Shown here: positions 1-6,832 of the stretch, piece after piece
Position numbering within the stretch: the first letter of the stretch is position 1
Layout of the letters: every line of letters starts with the position of its first letter
From: an uncultured Oscillospiraceae bacterium
Lineage (GTDB): Bacteria; Bacillota; Clostridia; Oscillospirales; Oscillospiraceae
Direction: 5' to 3'
DNA length: 35,037 bases
Assembly: GCA_947599875.1 (NCBI GenBank)
Contig: CANQFV010000026.1
Location: forward strand, 1-35,037
Notes under the pieces: model-generated
Databases searched by the model: none
Told to the model about the DNA's origin: nothing
The model's input: the letters and a program-made list of their open reading frames with translations, nothing else
Translations under genes and position numbers: made by a program

Positions 1-64
1 TTGTGTTGCCTATTTTTACCGCCACTCTTTATTTGAAATTTTTCGCGTTTGTTGTTGACTTTTT

Positions 65-125
65 ATTTGCAGGCTTTCCGGGCAAGCCGGTACAGCAGTA
101 CAACAATACCGCAGGGCTTGCCCGA
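65..125. repeat. Inverted repeat downstream of the TnpW-like gene
   Basis: The arms GGGCAAGCC (about 80-88) and GGCTTGCCC (about 115-123) are exact inverse complements, with GGTA/TACC inside them extending the stem. It lies just past the stop of the minus-strand TnpW-like gene, so it could be a transcription terminator or part of a transposon end. No clear T-run follows on the minus strand. Confidence 0.4.
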
Positions 126-139
126 AGTCTATACTTTTT

Positions 140-337
140 TCAAACTTTTTTGAGGTCGCTGTCTATAACGTGAAAGAGGCTCTCAGTGGGCGTGCGCTTA
201 GCGCCGGCCTCAAAGACAGAGCGAATGCGGAACAGCCTGCCGCCGATGTACATCTCGCGGTAGATTTGGGACTTGCCATTGTCGCTCTCGGAATACTCCG
301 TGTGCTTGAAGCCTGGGAACATCTTGTTGTCGCCCAT
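140..337 (-). CDS. TnpW-like transposon-encoded small protein
   Basis: A 65-aa protein if started at the ATG at 337, which has a GAGGGA-type site 9 bases upstream; the frame stays open to 385 but those residues look like read-through into older sequence. The C-terminal part has the pattern IGGRLFRIRSVFE followed by ESLFHVIDSDLKK. This matches what I know of TnpW-type proteins in Tn4451-like elements: a short beta-strand unit, then a helix with a 'tl-dkl-rlI' pattern. The role of TnpW is not well established. No large recombinase (TnpX) is visible here, so the parent element either continues to the left of the window or is a remnant. The family call rests on pattern recall only. Confidence 0.5.
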   Translation of the reverse strand: MGDNKMFPGFKHTEYSESDNGKSQIYREMYIGGRLFRIRSVFEAGAKRTPTESLFHVIDSDLKKV

Positions 338-341
338 GTAG

Positions 342-533
342 CGCCATTCCCTCGCCCCCTGGGACGAGCTGGTGGGGAGCGACATCTCTTTCGACCCCCG
401 CCATCATTTTGAGACTATGCAGTTTATCGACCTCGGCGAGGAGAACTTGCAATGGAGGACCATCACCGCGAAGGAGCGGGAGCTGGACGCCAAGCAGGGG
501 AAGGTGAGTCTGAGGGAAAAGTATAAGAAATAA
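342..533 (+). pseudogene. C-terminal fragment of an unknown gene
   Basis: The frame is open from just after a stop at 339-341 to TAA at 531-533. It encodes a protein-like sequence containing HHFETMQFIDLGEENL, ending in SLREKYKK. The charge pattern, amphipathic character and lysine-rich end look like a genuine protein C-terminus rather than random sequence. No start codon with a ribosome binding site is seen, and the 5' part overlaps the upstream end of the TnpW-like gene. It is therefore probably the tail of a gene truncated by insertion of the TnpW-bearing element. I do not recognise the family. Confidence 0.35.
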
Positions 534-743
534 TTATACGCAGACGTTCATGCGTATCTGGAAGGCAGAATGTGCATCTTGGATAACGGGTGGGGTACGA
601 TGAAGGAATTCCATTGACCGTTTTATTTAATTGCCTTTCCGTAACATCAGATAGTACGATGGGGAATCGCCAGGCATAGGCCGTACCTGGCAGGCTCTCC
701 GTCTTTGTGCAGACGTTTTCCCCTTTTTTGTATTGACAGTGCG

Positions 744-785
744 CAGCTAATTTTATCATTTCTTAAAAAATGATAAAATTAGCTG
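744..785. repeat. Perfect 18-bp inverted repeat (possible operator)
   Basis: Arms 744-761 (CAGCTAATTTTATCATTT) and 768-785 are exact inverse complements around the 6-base loop CTTAAA. The right arm ends at 785, directly before the -35 box of the promoter at 786-814. A protein bound here would overlap RNA polymerase. As RNA it would form an AU-rich hairpin, but no T-run follows. The rest of 534-855 has no convincing gene. Confidence 0.7.
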
Positions 786-814
786 TTGCTTTTACTGCCT
801 TGCTGTGATATAAT
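786..814 (+). promoter_or_regulatory. Sigma-A-type promoter of the fic-hsd operon
   Basis: A -35 box TTGCTT (786-791) and a consensus -10 box TATAAT (809-814) are separated by 17 bp. The start would be near 821, about 35 bases before the preferred Fic start codon. This is the only good promoter seen ahead of the operon. Confidence 0.65.
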
Positions 815-855
815 AAGTGTAATCTCGGCATATGTTGCCTAAAACGAGGTGTCTT

Positions 856-1917
856 ATGCGACAATACGACTATGCGGCGGTCTATCAGAGTCTGCTCATC
901 CCAGACATTGTGGGGATGGTTGGGCAGATTCATGAGTACAAGGGAGAGCAGAACCTTTTTATCGAGGCAAAGGCGGATACGCTTTCGCAGTTACTGGAGA
1001 TTGCGAAAATCCAGAGCACCGAGGCTTCCAACCGCATCGAGGGGATCTACACCTCCAACGAGCGCTTGGAACAGCTGGTCAAAGAAAAGACTATGCCAAG
1101 GACAAGAAACGAGCAGGAGATTGCGGGCTACAGGGACGTGCTGTCAACGATACACGAAAGCCATGATTTTATTCCCCTGAAGCCCTCGATTATTCTCCAG
1201 CTTCACCGGGACCTCTACCGTTTCAGCGGCACATCAGTTGGCGGCAACTATAAAAGCATGGACAATATCATTGAGGAAACCGATGCTCAGGGGAATAAGT
1301 TCGTCCGTTTTCAGCCGGTGCCTGCCTGGGAAACGCCGGAGACTGTTGAGCGGGCCTGCCAGGCGTATAACAGCGCTCTTGACTGCGGAGAATACGACCC
1401 CCTTCTGCTCATGCCTGTTTTTATTCTTGATTTCCTCTGTATCCACCCCTTCAGCGACGGAAACGGTAGAATGAGCCGACTTCTGACACTCCTGCTGCTC
1501 TATCGTGCAGGGTATATTGTGGGCAAATACATCAGTATTGAAAAACTCATTGAAAAGACCAAGGAAACCTATTATGACACCCTGCAAGAGAGCTCTATTG
1601 GCTGGCATGAGGGCGCGAACGCATATGTCCCCTTTACCCGCTATCTGCTTGGTGTGATTCTCGCGGCATATCGTGAATTTTCAAGCCGGGTGCAGACACT
1701 GATTACCAGCGATCTCAGCAAGCCGGAGCGGGTACGGGAGATCATCCGGGGCACCCTTGGCAAAATCACCAAGGCGGAGCTTATGCGACAGTGCCCGGAC
1801 ATCAGTCAGGTCACGGTACAACGGGCTCTGAACGACATGGTCAAAAGCGGTGAGATTATCAAGCTCAGCGGCGGGCGCTACACATCTTATATCTGGAACA
1901 GGGAGAGAGAAACATGA
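856..1917 (+). CDS. Fic family protein (AMP transferase-type) with C-terminal winged helix
   Basis: A protein of 353 aa. I chose the ATG at 856 because GAGGTG lies just upstream; an in-frame ATG at 832 lacks a site and lies only about 10 bases past the likely transcription start. The Fic catalytic motif HPFSDGNGRMSR starts at residue 197, with its His as general base and the loop that holds phosphate and magnesium. The motif SNRIEG at residues 58-63 fits the (S/T)xxxE(G/N) inhibitory helix of class II Fic proteins, so activity is probably self-restrained. The C-terminal 60 residues look like a winged helix-turn-helix. Fic enzymes usually transfer AMP to hydroxyl groups of target proteins. It overlaps hsdM by ATGA, so the two are translationally coupled; Fic genes are known inside type I RM loci. 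The target is unknown. Confidence 0.9.
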   Translation: MRQYDYAAVYQSLLIPDIVGMVGQIHEYKGEQNLFIEAKADTLSQLLEIAKIQSTEASNRIEGIYTSNERLEQLVKEKTMPRTRNEQEIAGYRDVLSTIHESHDFIPLKPSIILQLHRDLYRFSGTSVGGNYKSMDNIIEETDAQGNKFVRFQPVPAWETPETVERACQAYNSALDCGEYDPLLLMPVFILDFLCIHPFSDGNGRMSRLLTLLLLYRAGYIVGKYISIEKLIEKTKETYYDTLQESSIGWHEGANAYVPFTRYLLGVILAAYREFSSRVQTLITSDLSKPERVREIIRGTLGKITKAELMRQCPDISQVTVQRALNDMVKSGEIIKLSGGRYTSYIWNRERET

Positions 1918-3410
1918 TCACTGGGGGACTTAAAAACAAAATCGACGGGCTTTGGGACATATTCGCGGCGGGGGGGCTGGTGAACCCTCTGGATGTCATT
2001 GAGCAGATTACGTATCTCATGTTTATTCACGATCTGGATGAGTCTGACGACAGAAAAAGCCGGGAGAGCGTCATGCTGGGCCTGCCTTTTGAGAGTATCT
2101 TCGCCGAGGAAGTTAAAATCGGTGACAGGACTGTACCGGGGCGCCAGCTCAAATGGTCCGTATTCCGGGACTTCCCCGCGGGACAGATGTACAGCGTCAT
2201 GCAGGAGTGGGCGTTTCCCTTTATCAAAAACCTCCACGCGGACAAGAACAGCGCCTATTCAAAATATATGGGGGACGCCATCTTCAAGCTCCCCACGCCG
2301 CTGGTGCTGTCAAAGGTAGTGGACTGCCTCGATGGAATATACAGCCAGATGGCCCAGGTCCAGGACACGGACATCCGCGGCGATGTATATGAGTATCTTC
2401 TAAGCAAGATTTCCCAGTCCGGCCTCAACGGTCAATTCCGAACACCCCGGCACATCATACGCATGATGGTGGAGCTTACGGCACCGACACCGGATGATGT
2501 GATCTGTGACCCCGCCTGCGGCACATCGGGCTTCCTCATCTCCGCCGGACAGTATCTAAAGGAGAACTATAAGGCTGAGGTGATGTTCAATAGGGAAAAG
2601 CGGGAGCACTATATGAACCGCATGTTCACCGGCTACGACATGGATCGGACCATGCTGCGAATCGGCGCTATGAACATGATGACCCACGGGGTGGATAACC
2701 CCTTCATCGAGTACCGGGACAGCCTCAGCGAGCAGAACGCCGACAGGGACAAATACACCCTCATTCTGGCTAATCCCCCCTTCAAGGGCAGCCTGGACGC
2801 GGACACCGTGTCCCCGGATCTTCTGAAGGTCTGCAAAACAAAGAAAACGGAGCTTTTGTTTCTGGCGCTGTTTTTGCGAATGCTCAAAATCGGCGGACGG
2901 TGCGCCTGCATCGTGCCGGACGGGGTGCTGTTCGGCTCCTCCGCCGCACACAAGGCCATCCGGCAAGAGCTCATCGACAATAACCGCCTGGAGGCCGTGA
3001 TCTCCATGCCCTCCGGCGTCTTCAAGCCCTACGCCGGGGTGTCCACTGGCGTCCTGGTCTTCACCAAAACCGGCCACGGCGGTACCGACAATGTTTGGTT
3101 CTACGACATGCGCGCCGACGGCCTCTCCCTGGACGACAAGCGCACACCTATAGCGGAGAACGACATCCCCGACATCGTGGCCCGTTTTCATAATCTGGAG
3201 GCCGAAAAATCCCGTTCCCGCACGGAGCAGTCCTTCCTGGTCCCCAAGGACGAGATCGTTGCCAGCGGGTATGATTTGAGCATCAATAAGTACAAAAAGA
3301 CCGAGTACGTCCCCATAGAGTACCCGCCCACAAGCCAGATCATCGCGGAGCTCAAGGAGCTGGAGGCGGAGATACAGAAAGGGCTGGAGGAATTGGAGGG
3401 GATGGTGTAA
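1914..3410 (+). CDS. hsdM: Type I restriction-modification system DNA methyltransferase subunit M
   Basis: A protein of 498 aa that transfers a methyl group from S-adenosylmethionine to N6 of adenine, acting in an M2S complex with HsdS and in the R2M2S complex with HsdR. The N-terminal 150 residues look like the HsdM_N helical domain. The SAM-binding motif DPACGTSGF starts at residue 199 and the catalytic NPPF at 287. Helices at the C-terminus (ELKELEAEIQKGLEELEG) probably contact HsdS. Length is typical. The start overlaps the fic stop (ATGA), and the stop overlaps the hsdS start (TAATG), so expression of the three is coupled. Base composition is GC-rich, unlike the following gene. Confidence 0.96.
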   Translation: MITGGLKNKIDGLWDIFAAGGLVNPLDVIEQITYLMFIHDLDESDDRKSRESVMLGLPFESIFAEEVKIGDRTVPGRQLKWSVFRDFPAGQMYSVMQEWAFPFIKNLHADKNSAYSKYMGDAIFKLPTPLVLSKVVDCLDGIYSQMAQVQDTDIRGDVYEYLLSKISQSGLNGQFRTPRHIIRMMVELTAPTPDDVICDPACGTSGFLISAGQYLKENYKAEVMFNREKREHYMNRMFTGYDMDRTMLRIGAMNMMTHGVDNPFIEYRDSLSEQNADRDKYTLILANPPFKGSLDADTVSPDLLKVCKTKKTELLFLALFLRMLKIGGRCACIVPDGVLFGSSAAHKAIRQELIDNNRLEAVISMPSGVFKPYAGVSTGVLVFTKTGHGGTDNVWFYDMRADGLSLDDKRTPIAENDIPDIVARFHNLEAEKSRSRTEQSFLVPKDEIVASGYDLSINKYKKTEYVPIEYPPTSQIIAELKELEAEIQKGLEELEGMV

Positions 3411-4558
3411 TGGCGAGATTGAAGGATGTTTTAACCATTACGACCAGTTCTCAGCAAATTGATGATGATACAATTTGGCTGCTTAACTTGGACATGGTTG
3501 AACAACAGACCGGAAATATTATTGCCTATAATTTCGTGCCAAGAAGCGAATTGAATGGTTCAATTATTCAATTTGATACGAATAATGTTTTGTACTCAAA
3601 ATTACGTCCTAATTTGAATAAAGTTGTCGTTCCAACCACATATGGCTTTGCCACTTCTGAAATGCTACCACTTCTGCCAAATCCGCAACTTTTAAGCAGA
3701 GCGTATTTAGCCGCCTTTCTGCGTTCGGATTCATTTGTTACATGGGCAGTTTCAAAAACAGCAGGCGCGAAAATGCCTCGCTTGAGTACACAAGAATTGC
3801 TGAACAAAGAAATTCCCTTGCCTTCACTGGACGAGCAGAATTACTTTTCTGCTTTACTCGATAAGACCTGCGCTCTAATCGCCCTACGCAAACAACAGCT
3901 TGCCAAACTGGATGAGTTGGTTAAGGCGAGGTTTGTGGAGATGTTTGGGGACCCATTGAAAAATGACAGAGAATGGCCAACCGCTTCACTTGGAGAGGTA
4001 GCTGAAATTCGCATTGGACCGTTTGGCTCCATGCTACATAAGGACGACTATATTGAAAAAGGGCACGCGCTCGTCAACCCGTCTCATATCATAGACGGGA
4101 AAATAGTCATAGACCCCAAGCTGACAGTTTCTGACGAAAAATATTTTGAGTTATCATCGTATGCTCTGCAACCAGGTGATGTTGTCCTTGGACGCCGGGG
4201 AGAAATGGGGCGATGCGCAGTTGCCCGCGAGGAAGGATTGCTATGCGGCACCGGAAGTATGATAATCCGTTCAAAAGGTAAAATGTTACCATACTTTCTT
4301 CAAAACATTCTTTCAAGTCCCGGATACAAGAAAATCATCGAAGATAAAGCTGTTGGAGTTACGATGTTAAACTTAAATATCCCCATCGTTTCTGCACTGG
4401 AAGTGCCACTTCTACCGTTAAGGGAGCAAAATCAATATATCTGCTTTTTGAAGAAAGTTGACGAAATAAAGTTGACAACCCAACAGGGATTGGATAAACT
4501 GGAAATGGCAAAAAATGCGTTGATGCAGGAGTATTTTGAAGGAGGTAAAAGTTTGTGA
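3410..4558 (+). CDS. hsdS: Type I restriction-modification specificity subunit S
   Basis: A protein of 382 aa that sets the DNA target of both methylation and restriction. It shows the usual two-fold layout: a first target recognition domain (about 1-145), a central conserved coil containing QQLAKLDELVKARFVEMFGD (about 160-182), a second recognition domain (about 190-335) starting near WPTASLGEVAEI, and a C-terminal coil. The first domain begins directly at the N-terminus with little leader. The start ATG overlaps the hsdM stop. The gene is clearly more AT-rich than hsdM and hsdR, which suggests that the specificity gene was exchanged within the locus. The recognition sequence cannot be read from the protein. 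Confidence 0.93.
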   Translation: MARLKDVLTITTSSQQIDDDTIWLLNLDMVEQQTGNIIAYNFVPRSELNGSIIQFDTNNVLYSKLRPNLNKVVVPTTYGFATSEMLPLLPNPQLLSRAYLAAFLRSDSFVTWAVSKTAGAKMPRLSTQELLNKEIPLPSLDEQNYFSALLDKTCALIALRKQQLAKLDELVKARFVEMFGDPLKNDREWPTASLGEVAEIRIGPFGSMLHKDDYIEKGHALVNPSHIIDGKIVIDPKLTVSDEKYFELSSYALQPGDVVLGRRGEMGRCAVAREEGLLCGTGSMIIRSKGKMLPYFLQNILSSPGYKKIIEDKAVGVTMLNLNIPIVSALEVPLLPLREQNQYICFLKKVDEIKLTTQQGLDKLEMAKNALMQEYFEGGKSL

Positions 4559-5802
4559 AAATACAACTAATAAGTGGGGGAAATATATTAGATCAATTCT
4601 CCTCTATAGCGGTGTGTACTAAACTTGGATCTCCCAAATCTCTTGACGAATTTGACATCGATATTATTTATTTAGGGGATAAGCAACTATGGTACAATAA
4701 TGGGGATACATATCAGTCCATTAATGAAATCAATAATTTTAAAAGCCTTTCCGAAATGATTGCAAGGAAACACGCAGCAAAAGTAGTCATCGTTCTCCCG
4801 GCTAACACTGAATTAATGTACAACAAGTATGTATCAAGTAACTCGTATTACTATCGCGTCCAATTAAAGGACATTCTTGATACAGTAAAAAACAGGATAT
4901 TGTCTAAGTTGATTGACTGGAATAAAACATTTACAAATATTCTGTTTGAAAACACCCGGACAGATGTTAATTCATTAGAGTATGAAGCGGATTTTTATTT
5001 CGAGACGCTCGCAAATGTTTTAACGTTCTCTCGTTCAAGCAAAAAACCAACCACAATTGAGTTAGCCGCGGGAAGCGTTTATGCGACTACTCTGGACATA
5101 GTAAAAGACATTCCTCACCTAACAAATTACATTAGCGCTTTGTTCAGCCCTAAACAAGTTGAGGCTGTTCCCGGTTGGATGGAAAATGTTTTATTTGCGG
5201 ATGATTCGAGGCAAAAGGCACTCATTGAGGAGATGAAAGCGCATATATCTGATGCGCAAGATAAGATAACCGAAGCCAATGCTGTTTTGGAAAATAATCA
5301 GAGATATAAATCCATCCTCTACACAAATGGTGAGCAATTGGTAGAAATAGTGTTTGAAATTCTTGAACGACTTCTTGACTGTGACTTGTCTGGATTTAAA
5401 GACGAGAGAAATGAGGATTTTCTGATACGGAAACCGGATTGCACATATATTGGGGAGATTAAAGGAATAACTTCAAACGTCAAAAATGAGCACATTTCTC
5501 AGCTTGATGTTCACTATCAAAAGTATTTGGAAAAGCTTGAAGAACAAGGCACTGAGGAAGATGTCCATCAAATTCTTATTATCAATCCTTTCCGTACTAA
5601 GCCTCTTGAGCAACGAGACCCAGTAAATGAGCAGCAAATTGCACTTGCCAAAAGAAATGGATGTCTTATTATCGAAACAGAAACGCTACTAAGAGCGTTT
5701 GAAAAATACCTTTCCGGCAATATTACATCCGAACAATGCATATCTGCTTTTTCTTACAATACTGGGTTGCTAAAATTAGATGATTTTTCCAAGCCTGGTT
5801 AA
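4555..5802 (+). CDS. Unknown protein with coiled coil and PD-(D/E)XK nuclease-like C-terminal domain
   Basis: A protein of 415 aa starting at a GTG that overlaps the hsdS stop (GTGA), with GGAGG 9 bases upstream. The first 200 residues are of unknown fold. Residues about 215-255 (SRQKALIEEMKAHISDAQDK onward) look like a coiled coil. The following region resembles restriction-endonuclease folds: a helix rich in Leu and Glu, then D288 in NEDFLI and E301-x-K303 in GEIKG, the classical D...ExK metal site. It is not a standard type I subunit. Its tight coupling to hsdS suggests a job in the same defence locus, perhaps an accessory nuclease or a partner that changes restriction. AT-rich like hsdS. 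The nuclease assignment comes from motif spacing only. Confidence 0.7.
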   Translation: MKIQLISGGNILDQFSSIAVCTKLGSPKSLDEFDIDIIYLGDKQLWYNNGDTYQSINEINNFKSLSEMIARKHAAKVVIVLPANTELMYNKYVSSNSYYYRVQLKDILDTVKNRILSKLIDWNKTFTNILFENTRTDVNSLEYEADFYFETLANVLTFSRSSKKPTTIELAAGSVYATTLDIVKDIPHLTNYISALFSPKQVEAVPGWMENVLFADDSRQKALIEEMKAHISDAQDKITEANAVLENNQRYKSILYTNGEQLVEIVFEILERLLDCDLSGFKDERNEDFLIRKPDCTYIGEIKGITSNVKNEHISQLDVHYQKYLEKLEEQGTEEDVHQILIINPFRTKPLEQRDPVNEQQIALAKRNGCLIIETETLLRAFEKYLSGNITSEQCISAFSYNTGLLKLDDFSKPG

Positions 5803-5833
5803 AAAAACGAACACCACATTTTTTGGGTAGTTC

Positions 5834-5882
5834 ATGTCTAGCGCCTCCCCCTTCACCGCCTTACCATCGCCGCGGAGCGGAC
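5834..5882 (+). pseudogene. Possible degraded duplicate of the hsdR 5' end
   Basis: This short GC-rich patch between two AT-rich genes begins ATGTCTA and continues into a stretch that closely matches the hsdR coding start at about 6874-6904: both have CCCCTTC, CCGCC, CCAT and GCCGCGGAG in the same order, with few differences. It could be what is left of an earlier hsdR start after insertion of the 249-aa gene. It is short, so chance similarity is not excluded. Confidence 0.3.
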
Positions 5883-5957
5883 TCCGTCACAATATATTGA
5901 TTGGGAAAATTGTAAATATTGAAAAACATTGATGTAGAAATGTCGTGAAGGTGATAA

Positions 5958-6707
5958 ATGATGAAACAATATAGTTTTGGCGAATTCCTTAAAAAACACT
6001 GGTACATAATTTTGTCGCTGGCACTGGTCATTCCTTCATTATTTGTTGGTGGCGTCTGGTGGAAAAGCGCATTTTGTTTTAAACGTTCAGATTGGATCGC
6101 ATTTTTTGGGTCAATTCTATCTTATTTGGGTACTGTATTGGTTAGTCTGGTTGCCGTTTACCAGTCAGGGAAAGCGACTCACCTGAGCGAGATGGTGTAT
6201 GAGCTTAGTGAGCAAGATCGCTATACATTGTTTGCGGTTGAAAGTGTTGAATCAAGTACACCTACAAATTGTTGCAACGATGTAGTTGCGAGGCCCAATG
6301 TCCCGCTGTCAAAAATGCCATTCTGCGAAGTTGATTCTACACCTGAAAAATGTCAAGGGTTTCGGATTCGGGTTTTGAACTGCGGTAAATACCCAATAAC
6401 ATATGCAAAAATAAAAACCACATATTCCATTGGACGAAATCAAATGAAGGAAACTCTCGAACGTGATTGCAACAGCGTTATTCCATCAAACGGGGAACAG
6501 GATTATTTTATTTGCAATTATCCATATTTTGCCTCATGTGGGCTTGGACCTGAATTTGAAATTACATGTAAGAACATATTTGATTATTGCATGACTATAA
6601 AGCTCAGTATTGATAATTGGAGCAAACAAAACGCCACAGGAACCGTTGAGTATTCGTGCGAGGTTTTGAAAGTCGGGGAAAAGCACAAAGAACGTGATAA
6701 TTCATAA
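5958..6707 (+). CDS. Unknown membrane protein with two N-terminal transmembrane helices
   Basis: A protein of 249 aa; GAAGGTG lies 5-8 bases before the tandem ATGs at 5958 and 5961. Two hydrophobic segments are visible: about 16-33 (IILSALALVIPSLFVGG-like) and about 48-68 (FFGSILSYLGTVLVSLVAVY). The remaining about 180 residues are soluble and rich in beta-type sequence and Cys. The layout, two helices then a folded domain, is common among unknown proteins in defence islands, but I do not recognise this family. It sits between hsdS and hsdR, which are normally adjacent apart from such cargo, and is AT-rich like its left neighbours. Only the membrane topology is clear. Confidence 0.65.
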   Translation: MMKQYSFGEFLKKHWYIILSLALVIPSLFVGGVWWKSAFCFKRSDWIAFFGSILSYLGTVLVSLVAVYQSGKATHLSEMVYELSEQDRYTLFAVESVESSTPTNCCNDVVARPNVPLSKMPFCEVDSTPEKCQGFRIRVLNCGKYPITYAKIKTTYSIGRNQMKETLERDCNSVIPSNGEQDYFICNYPYFASCGLGPEFEITCKNIFDYCMTIKLSIDNWSKQNATGTVEYSCEVLKVGEKHKERDNS

Positions 6708-6832
6708 CCGACTTCCCCGCATGGTATTATGACGTGTTTTGCAACACGCCAAGAGATGTACATACGTGTGTATGGAAAAATGTAGAAATTCGCTTTTTTA
6801 TTATTTTATTGAAATTCGCGGAGGTGACTCCA

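Noticed and set aside
463-759. Minus-strand frame of 98 codons before the fic promoter
   Set aside because: The start codon lies inside the inverted repeat, no ribosome binding site precedes it, and composition is not protein-like.
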